Notes under the pieces: generated by a model | Told to the model about the DNA's origin: nothing | Databases searched by the model: none | Seen by the model: only the letters and a program-made list of their open reading frames with translations | Shown here: piece by piece, positions 39,066 to 47,665 of the stretch | How the letters are laid out: the number at the start of each line of letters is the position of its first letter | How positions within the stretch are numbered: the first letter of the stretch is position 1 | Source of the DNA: Phycisphaerales bacterium | Lineage (GTDB): Bacteria; Planctomycetota; Phycisphaerae; Tepidisphaerales; Tepidisphaeraceae | Assembly (NCBI GenBank): GCA_028291615.1 | Contig: JAQGHM010000335.1 | Coordinates: 1-51,712 of the forward strand | Direction of reading: 5' to 3' | DNA length: 51,712 nt | Translations under genes and position numbers: made by a program

Positions 39066-39641
39066 ATGGCGGTGACCGACAACGATCTTGAATTGCTCGA
39101 CAGCTACCTCGACGACGCCTTGGAGATTGGCGAAGTCGACGCGCTGCGCGTCCGGCTGACCGGCGACGGCGAGCTGGTCGCCGCGTTGGACCAGATCCGC
39201 AGCGAGCGCGCTGCGCGGCGATCGTTTTTCGCCGGTCTCGAACCGGACGACGCGTCAACCGGCGCCCTGGCATCGCGCATCCAATCGTCGGTCGATCGGC
39301 GACGACAATTCGCTGGTCGGCTCCGCGCAATTCGCTATGCGGCGGCCGCGGCAGCATGCGTTCTGGTCGGCTTCTTTGCCCGTGGCATTTTTGATCGCGC
39401 TCCGATCGCTGGCGACAATTCAGGAACTTCGCTTGTCAACAAAAGCGGCAGCGGAGTCGATCTTCGGAAGGTCGCGAGTTACCAGGTCACCCTGCGCGAT
39501 GAAACCGGCAAGGTCATCGCAGTGCAGCGATTTGATTCGATTGAAAAGGCCCAGGAATTCGCCGCCGACCTTGCCCGCTGGCAATCGCACAGCGAGCGCC
39601 TGGCGAGCGGCCGGTTCGTCCTCAGCGCCGACCGATTCTGA
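39066..39641 (+). CDS. Anti-sigma-factor-like membrane protein
   Basis: A 191-residue protein starting at ATG 39066. The N-terminal NDLELLDSYLDDALEIGEVD, then LRVRLTGDGELVAALDQI, resembles the anti-sigma domain (a short helical bundle without the zinc HxxxCxxC motif). One TM helix follows near residues 95-113 (AAAAAACVLVGFFARGIF). The periplasmic part (LRKVASYQVTLRDETGKVIA, then FDSIEKAQEFAADLARWQ) would be the sensor. Position after the ECF gene supports its role as the cognate anti-sigma. It lacks the canonical ZAS zinc motif, so it would bind sigma in another way. Confidence 0.75.
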   Translation: MAVTDNDLELLDSYLDDALEIGEVDALRVRLTGDGELVAALDQIRSERAARRSFFAGLEPDDASTGALASRIQSSVDRRRQFAGRLRAIRYAAAAAACVLVGFFARGIFDRAPIAGDNSGTSLVNKSGSGVDLRKVASYQVTLRDETGKVIAVQRFDSIEKAQEFAADLARWQSHSERLASGRFVLSADRF

Positions 39642-39649
39642 CCCAGACC

Positions 39650-40939
39650 ATGCGCACGCAACGCCGAACCATTCTCGCGATCGTCATGGCCGGGTCGCTC
39701 GCTGCGGTCACCGCCATGGCCGCCGAACCGCCGCCTGGCGGAACCCGGCCGTTGCTCAAGCAGCTCAACGAGGAAACGCAGTCGCTCTATCGCGAGATTC
39801 AGTCGGGGGTCGTCCGCGTGCAACTGCCGCCGCCGAAGTGGGCGGGCCAGCCGCTGGTCGAGCAGGACAATCCGCTGAATAAGTGGGGCAATCAGCTCGA
39901 TGCCGGGGTCAAGGAGCAGCTCGAACTGAAGCAGAAGGACGCACAAAAGGGCCAGGTTCGCAAGATCTCGGCGACCGTCGGCGCGACGGCCGCCACTCAG
40001 CCCGCCACACAATCCAGCGGGGGTCCGCAGTCCGCCAAGCCGGGGACCGTAGGCGCTTGGACCGTCTCCAACTCCGGCGATGATGTACTGATCCTGCGGC
40101 CCAACGGCGCCGGCGCGGGGGCGCTTCAGTTCGACGCGGGCGGTGGTCTTACTCCGGACGGACAACTCGTTGCCGGTGGCGGGCGTCTTCAAGTCAACGT
40201 CGCCCCGTCCGGCTCCTTCACGCCCAACAACATCGGTCTTCTCCTCGACGGCCAGGGGCATATCCTCGTCCCCATCTGCGTCGAAAAGGAATCCTTCGAT
40301 TCGGAAGGCGTCCGCGTGATGGTCGGGCCGGGTCAGATGGCGATGGCGCATTTCCTCGGCTCGGATCGACAGGCGAACATCACGCTGCTCAAGCTCGACA
40401 AGCCGCTCGGCACGCCGGTCAAGCTTGCCGCTGGTCGCCCGCAGGAGGGGACGCTGACGATGTTCCTCTCGCCCAACAGCGGCGTCGGGCGGCTGATGAT
40501 CTGGACCAACGAGTTGAAAGACTGGGGCGTGGTGGTCAGCATGGAGGGCGCGATCTACGGCTTTGCACGCCAAGGCCAGTTCCTTTCCGCGTCCGGCTGT
40601 AAGATGGCGATCGATCAGCTTGCCAAGGACGGCCAGGTCCGCCGCGCCAAAATCGGCCTGGGCATCGCGGAGGTTGCGCAGAATGATCCGGCGCGTGAAA
40701 GCGATCCCGTTCTCGGTACGCAGCCGGCCGTGCGCGTGAGTGAGATCGCCGCCAACTCCGCCGCCGCCGGCGCGGGGTTGAAGGTCGGCGACCTTATCCT
40801 TCAACTCAACGATCAACCCGTGGGCGACCCGCACAGTTTCGCCGCTGCGATGAGCGATCCCTCCGCCAAAACCTCGGTGAAACTCCTGCGCGATGGTCAG
40901 GAGCAGACGCTGACTCTCGAGCCCGCCAAGGACCGATAA
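39650..40939 (+). CDS. HtrA-like pseudoprotease with PDZ domain
   Basis: A 429-residue exported protein (signal TILAIVMAGSLAAVTAMA). Residues ~190-335 keep the order of a DegP/HtrA trypsin-like domain, but the catalytic positions are lost: GHILVPICVEKE stands where the His segment (GHILTNxHV) is expected, ITLLKLDKPLG has no Asp at the DLAVLK position, and GAIYGFARQGQFLSASG has no GNSGGP serine. A PDZ domain follows at ~340-425 (AVRVSEIAANSAAAGAGLKV, GDLILQLNDQPVGD). It is the third gene after ECF sigma and anti-sigma. A peptide-binding sensor that presents misfolded protein signals to the anti-sigma is a reasonable hypothesis. Confidence 0.78.
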   Translation: MRTQRRTILAIVMAGSLAAVTAMAAEPPPGGTRPLLKQLNEETQSLYREIQSGVVRVQLPPPKWAGQPLVEQDNPLNKWGNQLDAGVKEQLELKQKDAQKGQVRKISATVGATAATQPATQSSGGPQSAKPGTVGAWTVSNSGDDVLILRPNGAGAGALQFDAGGGLTPDGQLVAGGGRLQVNVAPSGSFTPNNIGLLLDGQGHILVPICVEKESFDSEGVRVMVGPGQMAMAHFLGSDRQANITLLKLDKPLGTPVKLAAGRPQEGTLTMFLSPNSGVGRLMIWTNELKDWGVVVSMEGAIYGFARQGQFLSASGCKMAIDQLAKDGQVRRAKIGLGIAEVAQNDPARESDPVLGTQPAVRVSEIAANSAAAGAGLKVGDLILQLNDQPVGDPHSFAAAMSDPSAKTSVKLLRDGQEQTLTLEPAKDR

Positions 40940-41036
40940 CGCTCGCGCAGTTGTCGCGAACTTCATTCACAGGGTGTCTTCCGATCCGCTTGACGATACA
41001 GTCCGGGCGACCCGGCTTTTCGCGGAAGTACCTTAG

Positions 41037-42287
41037 ATGTTTCACAAGAAGATCCTGATGTTGACCACAGGGGCGGTGCTGCTGTTTGCCCTCGCAAGTT
41101 GCACCGAGAACGTGCCGCCGCCTGCCGCTGCCGGGCGGCCTGCGCCCCCGCCGCTTACGACCGAGCCGATCGGGCTTCAGATGACACGCGCCGAGCCGCG
41201 CCTTGCCGGCACGCCGTTCCGCGTCCTACTGGATTTCGAGCGACCGACGGACATGGCGTTCTTGCTGTCGCCGATTCCGGCGGATGCACCGCACCTCTCT
41301 GGCGAACGCGCGCACACCGGCGTCTCCGCGCTGATGTTCGATCGCGGCGGAACGGTCGATGTCAAGCTCGCCTCGCTCCACAGCGGCGGCCCGTTCCCTG
41401 GCGCTTGGACGCTCGCCGGCGCATATTTTTCCAACGCCGGCGCCTTGCCCGCCTCTGTCACGATCGCTTATCGCGCCGGCGCGTCCGCCCAACCGCTGCT
41501 GCAACGCACCGTCGAAATTCCCCCCGGCGCGACGTGGACGCCCGTCTTCATCGACCTGACCACGCTCCCCGCCGGCGCGAGCGCGGAGGTGGGCCTGCTC
41601 AATATCCAGGTTGTCGCCAGTCAAAGCGTCTACTGCGACGACGTCGTGCTGATCAACAACGCGAAAACGCTTGAAGAACCGGCGGCCGGCTCGCCACCGC
41701 TGGCGGGTTGGACCATCCGGCAGGGGGGCTGCGCGATCGACGTCGTCCGGCCGGCGCGTTTCCGCGTCACGCTGAAGACGCCCGAGGCCGTCCCGGACGG
41801 CTGGAGCAACGAAGAGGCCAATGACCTCCGCGCCCGTTTCGTCTCTGCCACTGGAAAATCATGGACGATCTACGCTGATGGCCGTCAGTATCAGGATGGC
41901 CAATTCAGTTCCCTCACGCCGCTCGGCGACGCCGCCGTGATCTACGCCCAACAGCACGGTTCGCCCGCGGAGCTTTCCGTGCCCGAAGAATTCGGCCGCA
42001 TCGACCGCGACACCCCCGGCGACAAGAACAACGACGGTTACAACGAAACCCGCGGTTCGTACCAACTGATCGCGAAGGGGCCGCGGTTTGAGGTCACGCT
42101 CAAACCGACCACCCGCCTCCTCGCCCACCCCGTCCTCGAAATCTCCGGCCTCCCAGCCGGGAATGCGCTGACGACCGTCGAAGGCCAATTGATCGAAAAA
42201 ACCACACGCATGCCCAATGGCAATCTCCTCCTGGAAATCCCGCTGGTTCTGGAGCGCGCGACGACGATCAGCATCGCGATCAAGTAG
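41037..42287 (+). CDS. Lipoprotein, unknown function
   Basis: A 416-residue lipoprotein (LTTGAVLLFALASC, Cys ~22). A Pro-rich linker is followed by a beta-sandwich domain (VLLDFERPTDMAFLLSPI, VTIAYRAGASAQPLLQRTVE, VFIDLTTLPAGASAEVGLLN, YCDDVVLINN) like carbohydrate-binding or CBM-type domains. A second domain (FRVTLKTPEAVPDGWSNEEA, YQLIAKGPRFEVTLKPTTRL, LLLEIPLVLERATTISIAIK) follows. I do not recognise a named family. TTGACG at 40990-40995 is a possible -35 but the -10 is poor. Confidence 0.65.
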   Translation: MFHKKILMLTTGAVLLFALASCTENVPPPAAAGRPAPPPLTTEPIGLQMTRAEPRLAGTPFRVLLDFERPTDMAFLLSPIPADAPHLSGERAHTGVSALMFDRGGTVDVKLASLHSGGPFPGAWTLAGAYFSNAGALPASVTIAYRAGASAQPLLQRTVEIPPGATWTPVFIDLTTLPAGASAEVGLLNIQVVASQSVYCDDVVLINNAKTLEEPAAGSPPLAGWTIRQGGCAIDVVRPARFRVTLKTPEAVPDGWSNEEANDLRARFVSATGKSWTIYADGRQYQDGQFSSLTPLGDAAVIYAQQHGSPAELSVPEEFGRIDRDTPGDKNNDGYNETRGSYQLIAKGPRFEVTLKPTTRLLAHPVLEISGLPAGNALTTVEGQLIEKTTRMPNGNLLLEIPLVLERATTISIAIK

Positions 42288-42307
42288 GCTATGCTCCCAC
42301 CGCTTCG

Positions 42308-43054
42308 TCACTTCACCCGATAGTGATATCCATACCCCCAGGCGAACCCCACCTTTCGGTAAAGGCCCTTGGCCGCTTCGTTCTCGCGCATCACCTGCAG
42401 GAAGATGTGCTGATCGCCGCGTCCCGTCGCCCAGGCGCATAAGTTCTCCACCAGCGCCAGGGCGATGCCACGGCGCCGATGGGCTTCGTGCGTCGCCATG
42501 CAGAAGATGCCGGCGTGCCCGTGGCCGCTTGTTGCCATCCCGCACCCCGCCACATTTCCGCCCACCTCCGCCGATACAAACACCCGCGGCCGCGGCGCGC
42601 GCCGGACGATCTGCTCATGCACCCGCCGCCGCTCCAGCGGTTCGTCAAACGCGCAATCGAACCATCCCTGGTCCGGCTCGTCCGAGGCGCGCACTTCGCA
42701 CGTATGATCTCTCTTCACATTTCCCACCCGCGAAGCGTCCAGCATCCAAACCTCTGACACGCCAGTCATCGCATAACCGCGCGAAGCGAGCATTCGATCC
42801 AAGCCACTCGCCCCGGTCGCCGCCGAAATCTGGAACACAGACGGCAGGGATCGCCGCGCGTAAAATCCCTCAGCCGCCGCCACCCAACTCTCCAATTCCG
42901 CCGCGCTCGCGTCTTCCGGTCCCGCGGTGAACACGCTGTTCGCCCGCCGCGTGACGCCGTGGGTCGCGCGCAGTTTCCACGGACCCAGCCGCGTCTGCTC
43001 CGCTGCCGGCCACGCCGCGTCCGCCACCTGTTCGATCAACAACGGATCGATCAC
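42308..43054 (-). CDS. GNAT-family N-acetyltransferase
   Basis: A 248-residue protein. The C-terminal GNAT fold shows AEVGGNVAGCGMATSGHGHA, IFCMATHEAHRRRGIALALV (motif A, R-R-x-G-x-A acetyl-CoA loop) and IFLQVMRENEAAKGLYRKVG, then FAWGYGYHYRVK. The N-terminal ~110 residues (WKLRATHGVTRRANSVF, LPSVFQISAATGASGLDRML) form a degenerate first GNAT-like half, as in two-domain acetyltransferases. The substrate is unknown. Its start overlaps the stop of the LamG gene by 4 nt, so the two are cotranscribed. Confidence 0.85.
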   Translation of the reverse strand: MIDPLLIEQVADAAWPAAEQTRLGPWKLRATHGVTRRANSVFTAGPEDASAAELESWVAAAEGFYARRSLPSVFQISAATGASGLDRMLASRGYAMTGVSEVWMLDASRVGNVKRDHTCEVRASDEPDQGWFDCAFDEPLERRRVHEQIVRRAPRPRVFVSAEVGGNVAGCGMATSGHGHAGIFCMATHEAHRRRGIALALVENLCAWATGRGDQHIFLQVMRENEAAKGLYRKVGFAWGYGYHYRVK

Positions 43055-44034
43055 TTGGCCGTCTCCCCGCGCGGCAGGTCGCCCAGGATCTGCTTGATCC
43101 GTACCGATGTCTCGACGTCTTCCGAATCGCGATAACTCCCCAGCAGGGGGGCGATCCGCCGTCCCATTTCCTTCAGTTGTTGCGCCGCTTTCTCACGCTC
43201 GGAATACGAATCCGCCCCCAGCGCTTTCACCAGTTCCCGCACCCGCTTTTCCTCCGCGGTGCTCAGCGGCGTATACGGATTGGCTGGCTCCTTCCCCGCC
43301 GCCAGGGCCTCCACTTCCGTCGCGCTCAGCCCGCGATGGTAAATGCGCACGTCATCCAGCCAACCGTCAAAGGTGCTCTTCCCCGGCCCCGCCGCGCCGA
43401 TCATCAGCGCTTCCTTCGACGCCAGCGGCACCACCGGCAACTCCATCACGCCGATCGCCTTGCCGTCGATGTACAACAGGAAATCCCGCTGCCGAAATGT
43501 GATCGCCACGTGCACCCAATCGTCCAGCGCTTTGCACGGCGTCGGCACGATCACGCGCGGCGCGGCCAGAAATCCGACGCCGCCGATGCCGCGAATCCCA
43601 TGCACGATCGCCCAGCCATTCGCGCCGTCGGCGCTCCGCTTGGCGAGCAGCGTCACGTCGCCGACGTCGCTGTTCAATTTCACCCAAAGCGCGGCGGTGA
43701 AGTCCGCCGTAAAATCGAATTGCTCGGACGTTCCGGCGTTCAGTTCCGCCCCCTCCCGCGTGAAGCGAAATCCGCGGCGCTGACCCACTTCTTCGATCAC
43801 AATCCGCCCCCGCGCCGGCTTGGCGGCGTGCCCATTTCCCGACAGGTCCGGCGCCGCAGTTTCATCCGCGCGGTCCGCCCGCCACCAGCCGAACAGGTCC
43901 GGGTCCACCGGCCGCGTCGCCGCCTGCGACGTCGCCGGGCGCGTCTGCGCTGCGGCGAAATGGCCGACAAGAATCGCAGTCAGCAGCAATGCCGCGTCCA
44001 ATAAATTCGTGCGTGCCGCGCGTCGTGTGCTCAT
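43051..44034 (-). CDS. Secreted LamG-like (concanavalin fold) domain protein
   Basis: A 327-residue exported protein starting at ATG 44034 (GGTGG upstream). The signal peptide is LLDAALLLTAILVGHFAAA. Residues ~45-245 are a LamG/concanavalin-like jelly roll: LFGWWRADRADETAAPDLSG, FTAALWVKLNSDVGDVTLLA, ALDDWVHVAITFRQRDFLLY, IDGKAIGVME and FDGWLDDVRIYHRGLSATEV. The C-terminal ~80 residues form charged helices (LVKALGADSYSEREKAAQQL) like the HEAT-type ends of planctomycete secreted proteins. It probably binds glycans or other proteins. It is followed in the same operon by a cytoplasmic GNAT gene, an unusual pairing. Confidence 0.8.
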   Translation of the reverse strand: MSTRRAARTNLLDAALLLTAILVGHFAAAQTRPATSQAATRPVDPDLFGWWRADRADETAAPDLSGNGHAAKPARGRIVIEEVGQRRGFRFTREGAELNAGTSEQFDFTADFTAALWVKLNSDVGDVTLLAKRSADGANGWAIVHGIRGIGGVGFLAAPRVIVPTPCKALDDWVHVAITFRQRDFLLYIDGKAIGVMELPVVPLASKEALMIGAAGPGKSTFDGWLDDVRIYHRGLSATEVEALAAGKEPANPYTPLSTAEEKRVRELVKALGADSYSEREKAAQQLKEMGRRIAPLLGSYRDSEDVETSVRIKQILGDLPRGETAK

Positions 44035-44133
44035 GGCTCCCACCAATATACAGAAGTCTGCAGCTTCCTCCCGCCCTCATATTAACCCGCGCCCCTCAAG
44101 CGACGATGACCCCAAAGGTAAGAAACCGCAACG

Positions 44134-45894
44134 GTGCGCATGCCACAGACGCAAAACGCACATCCCGATACGCCCGTTCCCCCGCCACCGAACACTCCCC
44201 GGCGGCGTCGCGGCCTCTTCATGCGCCTCGGCCTCCAGGGCAAGCTCATCTCCGCCTTCATGCTGATCCTCAGCGTCGCGCTGGGCTCGACCTGCTGGCT
44301 CTTCGTCTCGCAAAGCAATAGCCGCCTCGAAGACATCATGGGCGAACAGGCCCGCCAGATCTCCTCCGCGCTCGCCTTGGCGAGCAAACCGTCGCTGGCC
44401 GCCAACGACGCGACCGAGCTCCGCACGATCGGCCAAGATCTGCTCAAGAGCCGCAACATCCTGTTCGTCGCGTTCCTCGATCACACCGGCGCGCCGATCG
44501 CCATGTCCAGCCGCGATCCAGACTTCTCCTGGGATTCGCTCCCCTTCCTCAAGCATCGCACGATGGCCCTGATGCAGGTCTATCAGGAGACCGCGCCGGT
44601 GCTCGGCCGTTATGCCGTCGTCACCGCGCCCGTCCTCAACGTCTCCTCGCCGATGTCCGGGCACGATGTCCCGACTACGCTCACCCCCGGCGCCCCCGAG
44701 GCCGGCACCAAACTGCTTGGCTACGTTTCGGTCGGCATTTCACAGGCCAGCGAAGAAGCGCAGATCCGCAAGATCAACTATTGGGCGGTCCTGCTCGGGA
44801 TCGCCGTCGCGATCGTCAGCCTTCCCTTCTCTTACCTGCTCGTACACCGGATTTTCCTGCCGATCCGCGAGCTGGTGACCGCCAGCCGCCGCATCTCCGC
44901 CGGCGACCTTGATACCTCCGTCGCCGTCGATCGTCCCGACATCATTGGCGAGCTGGCCCGCGCGTTTAATGACATGGTGCTCAAGGTCAAGCAGCAGCAG
45001 GACGAGCTCAACGACGCCAACCAGTCGCTCGCCGAAGCCAATGTGAAGCTCGCCGAAGCCAACGAAGGGCTGGAAGCAAAGGTGGTCGAGCGCACCACCG
45101 AGCTCGAAGTCGCCAACAAGCGCCTCTCTTCGGAGATTACCGAGAAGGAAGATTTCCTTCGTGCCGTCTCCCACGACCTCAACGCCCCGCTGCGCAACAT
45201 CGACGGCATGACCACGATGCTCCTGATGAAGCACCGCGAGAAGTTCGACGAGGACGTCGTCCACCGCCTGGAACGCATTCAGAAGAACGTGAAGATGGAG
45301 ACCGACCTGATCTCCGAGCTGCTCGAGCTCTCGCGCATCAAGACCCGCCGCCAGAAGATGGAGATCGTCGACATCCGCGCCCTGGTGCAGGATCTCACCG
45401 GCATCTTCGAGGACGATCTCCGCAGCCGCCGCATCCAGATCCTCATCGACACTGAATTGCCCCTGATCCACGGGGAAAAGTCGCGCCTCCGCCAGATCTT
45501 CCAGAACCTGATCGACAACGCGATCAAGTACATGGGCGACGGCCTGACCCGCCAGATCCGCATTGGCTGCAACGTCCGCCCCCAAGAGGCTGAGTTCTAC
45601 GTCAGCGACACCGGCATCGGCATCGAGGCCGACGAGATGTCGAAGGTGTTCGTCATTTTCCGCCGCGGACGCAACACGGTGGCGCAGAACGTCGCCGGCA
45701 AGGGCGTCGGGCTCGCCAGTGTCAAAAGCATCATCGAGACCTACAACGGCGCCATCTGGGTACAAAGCCAGGTAGGCCAGGGAAGCACGTTCCGTTTCAC
45801 GATCGACGGGCGACACGTGTCGTCCGGCAAACCGAAAACTGCATGGCCAGGCGGCACCGCCGCTGCTGCCGCCACGGAGGCCGCCATCGCCTGA
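44134..45894 (+). CDS. Sensor histidine kinase (HAMP, HisKA, HATPase)
   Basis: A 586-residue protein starting at GTG 44134 (ATG 44140 is possible). TM1 is near residue 38-58 (LISAFMLILSVALGSTCWLF), a ~150-residue periplasmic sensor follows, and TM2 is WAVLLGIAVAIVSLPFSYLL. Then come HAMP (LVTASRRISAGDLDTSV), a coiled coil, HisKA with FLRAVSHDLNAPLRNIDGM (phospho-acceptor His347), and HATPase_c with LIDNAIKYMGDG (N box), VSDTGIGIEADE (G1) and VAGKGVGLASVKSIIE (G2). The SHDLNAPLRNIDG form is like phytochrome-type kinases. A receiver-only protein follows 40 nt after the stop and a REC-GGDEF cyclase after that, so these likely form one phosphorelay. Confidence 0.95.
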   Translation: MRMPQTQNAHPDTPVPPPPNTPRRRRGLFMRLGLQGKLISAFMLILSVALGSTCWLFVSQSNSRLEDIMGEQARQISSALALASKPSLAANDATELRTIGQDLLKSRNILFVAFLDHTGAPIAMSSRDPDFSWDSLPFLKHRTMALMQVYQETAPVLGRYAVVTAPVLNVSSPMSGHDVPTTLTPGAPEAGTKLLGYVSVGISQASEEAQIRKINYWAVLLGIAVAIVSLPFSYLLVHRIFLPIRELVTASRRISAGDLDTSVAVDRPDIIGELARAFNDMVLKVKQQQDELNDANQSLAEANVKLAEANEGLEAKVVERTTELEVANKRLSSEITEKEDFLRAVSHDLNAPLRNIDGMTTMLLMKHREKFDEDVVHRLERIQKNVKMETDLISELLELSRIKTRRQKMEIVDIRALVQDLTGIFEDDLRSRRIQILIDTELPLIHGEKSRLRQIFQNLIDNAIKYMGDGLTRQIRIGCNVRPQEAEFYVSDTGIGIEADEMSKVFVIFRRGRNTVAQNVAGKGVGLASVKSIIETYNGAIWVQSQVGQGSTFRFTIDGRHVSSGKPKTAWPGGTAAAAATEAAIA

Positions 45895-45934
45895 TCGCGC
45901 ACGTGCGCGCAGGCCAACGATTTGAGGCTGTACT

Positions 45935-46474
45935 ATGTCGCACAAACCACCCCGTCATCCCGGTTTCAAGGCCGCGCCCCAGTCGAAGGGATCGGACGAT
46001 CTCACGATCACCTGCAACGACGAGCCGATCACCATCCTCCTCGTCGACGACGACGACGACTGCCGCATGCTCATTCGCGATGCGATCAGCGAGTGCAAGG
46101 TCAGCAACGACGTCCACGAGGCCCGCAACGGCCGCGAGGCGCTCGACTTCCTCCTCCGCCGCGGCGCGTTCGCCAACGCGCCGCGCCCCGGGCTGGTCTA
46201 CCTCGACATCGAGATGCCCGGCCTCGACGGGCAATCCGTCCTCCGCGAGATCAAGAACGACCCGGCCCTTTGCGACATCCCCGTCGTCATGATGACCGGC
46301 GTCGCTGACGAAGGTCAGATGGCCCAGGCTGCGCGCAACGGCGCCAACAGTTACACGCTCAAGCCCGCCAGCGCCGAACAGTTCCTCCGCACTGTCCTGG
46401 CCAGCACCACTTATTGGCTGACGATTCACCAATATCCCACTCACCACCTGCCCGCCGTAGCGTGCCGCAGATAA
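45935..46474 (+). CDS. Single-domain response regulator (Rcp1-like)
   Basis: A 179-residue protein. Residues ~33-150 form a receiver domain: ITILLVDDDDDCRMLIRDAI (acidic pocket near residues 38-41), phospho-acceptor Asp91 in VYLDIEMPGLDG, Thr121 in VVMMTGVAD and Lys143 in YTLKPASAEQF. The loop insert LRRGAFANAPRPGLVYLD is typical of Rcp1-type regulators that pair with phytochrome-like kinases. There is no output domain. It lies directly after the histidine kinase and before the cyclase, so it may pass phosphate between them. The unstructured first 30 residues are unusual. Confidence 0.92.
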   Translation: MSHKPPRHPGFKAAPQSKGSDDLTITCNDEPITILLVDDDDDCRMLIRDAISECKVSNDVHEARNGREALDFLLRRGAFANAPRPGLVYLDIEMPGLDGQSVLREIKNDPALCDIPVVMMTGVADEGQMAQAARNGANSYTLKPASAEQFLRTVLASTTYWLTIHQYPTHHLPAVACRR

Positions 46475-46589
46475 TGCACACAAATCGGGCGAATTTGATT
46501 TATCGGGCTGTTTGCCCAGCCGATGGACCTATCGTAAGTCACATTGCCGGGGCCGAAGATTGACGCCGCCAGCAGGGAACGAGAGCCAA

Positions 46590-47588
46590 ATGTCCACGCA
46601 ACGACTGCTCATCATCGAAGACGATGCCGACCAGCGCGAACTCATTCGCGAAACCCTCGAAGATTACTTCGGCCGCGGCACCTGCCACGGCGTCGGCTCG
46701 CTCCAGGCGGCGCTCGCCATGGACCTCGGTTCGTTCGACTTGATATTATCGGACTACAACCTCCCCGACAGCTCCAGCATGCAGTTGATCGAGGAGATCC
46801 GCCTCCGCTGCCAGACCCCCGTCATCCTCGTCACCGGCGAAAACGCCTGCCATATGGCCGCCGAAGCCATCCGCAAGGGCGCCACCGACTACATCGTGAA
46901 GATGGGCGATTACCTCTTCACCATCCCGCTGGTCGTCGAGAAGAACCTCGCGGTCGCCAAGATCAAGCGCGAGAACGAAGAGCTGAGGATGGAGATCGAG
47001 CTCGCCCTCGCCCAGGTGCGCGAGAAGAACGTCCAGCTCGAGCAGTCGCTGAAAAAGGTGGAAGAGATGGCCGCCACCGACGCCCTGACCGGCCTCTACA
47101 ACCGGCGGCATTTCGGTAAGGCGCTCGAACAGTCCTTCGCCGAAGCGCAGCGCTACGACAAGGACCTCACTTGCATCATGATCGATCTGGATGCATACAA
47201 AAAGCTCAACGACACCTATGGCCACCAGGTCGGCGACCAATTGCTCACGCTCGCCGGGCGCGTGATCACCGCCAACAAGCGAGCCATGGACATCGCCGCC
47301 CGCTACGGCGGTGACGAGTTCGTCCTCCTGCTCCCGCACGCCACCGGCGATGAGGCATCCGCCGTCTCGCAGCGCATTCGCGAGGAGTTCTTCCGCAGCT
47401 CCGCCGCGCTGCTCAAGTGCGAGCCGAGCAAGGGCGTCTCGATGTCGATCGGCATCGGCTCGCTCAAGGCAAACCACCCGGTGCACGCCGACCAGCTCCT
47501 CGCCTTCGCCGACGCCGCCCTCTATGCCGCCAAAGACGCCGGCCGCAACCGCATCAGCGTCTCCGACAAATCCCGCACGGCGGCGTGA
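46590..47588 (+). CDS. Response-regulator diguanylate cyclase (REC-GGDEF)
   Basis: A 332-residue protein starting at ATG 46590 (GAGAG upstream). Residues 4-120 are a receiver (LLIIEDDADQRELI; phospho-Asp55 in LILSDYNLPD). A coiled coil follows (~125-160), then GGDEF (160-325) with TDALTGLYNRRHF, DLDAYKKLNDTYGHQVGDQL and the active site RYGGDEF (residues 240-244). Five residues before it, R231-A-M-D234 is the RxxD inhibitory I-site. It should make c-di-GMP on phosphorylation, with product inhibition. This is a WspR/PleD-like layout. It is third in the kinase-receiver-cyclase run. Confidence 0.95.
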   Translation: MSTQRLLIIEDDADQRELIRETLEDYFGRGTCHGVGSLQAALAMDLGSFDLILSDYNLPDSSSMQLIEEIRLRCQTPVILVTGENACHMAAEAIRKGATDYIVKMGDYLFTIPLVVEKNLAVAKIKRENEELRMEIELALAQVREKNVQLEQSLKKVEEMAATDALTGLYNRRHFGKALEQSFAEAQRYDKDLTCIMIDLDAYKKLNDTYGHQVGDQLLTLAGRVITANKRAMDIAARYGGDEFVLLLPHATGDEASAVSQRIREEFFRSSAALLKCEPSKGVSMSIGIGSLKANHPVHADQLLAFADAALYAAKDAGRNRISVSDKSRTAA

Positions 47589-47614
47589 CAGAGCGGGCTT
47601 TCGCATACCAACAA

Positions 47615-47642
47615 AAAGCCCCAGGCAATTGCCCGGGGCTTC
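47615..47642. terminator. Bidirectional terminator between cyclase and Crp/Fnr genes
   Basis: AAGCCCC-A-GGC-AATT-GCC-C-GGGGCTT forms a stem with one mismatch and a 4-nt loop. On the minus strand it is followed by TTTTTGTT, terminating the Crp/Fnr gene (stop at 47666). On the plus strand it lies 27 nt after the cyclase stop but has only a weak T tract. Confidence 0.8.
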
Positions 47643-47665
47643 TCGTTACAAATTGATATTTGAAA

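Noticed and set aside
40990-41018. TTGACG upstream of the lipoprotein at 41037 as a promoter
   Set aside because: No -10 hexamer is found at 16-18 nt spacing; TACAGT is too close to the -35.
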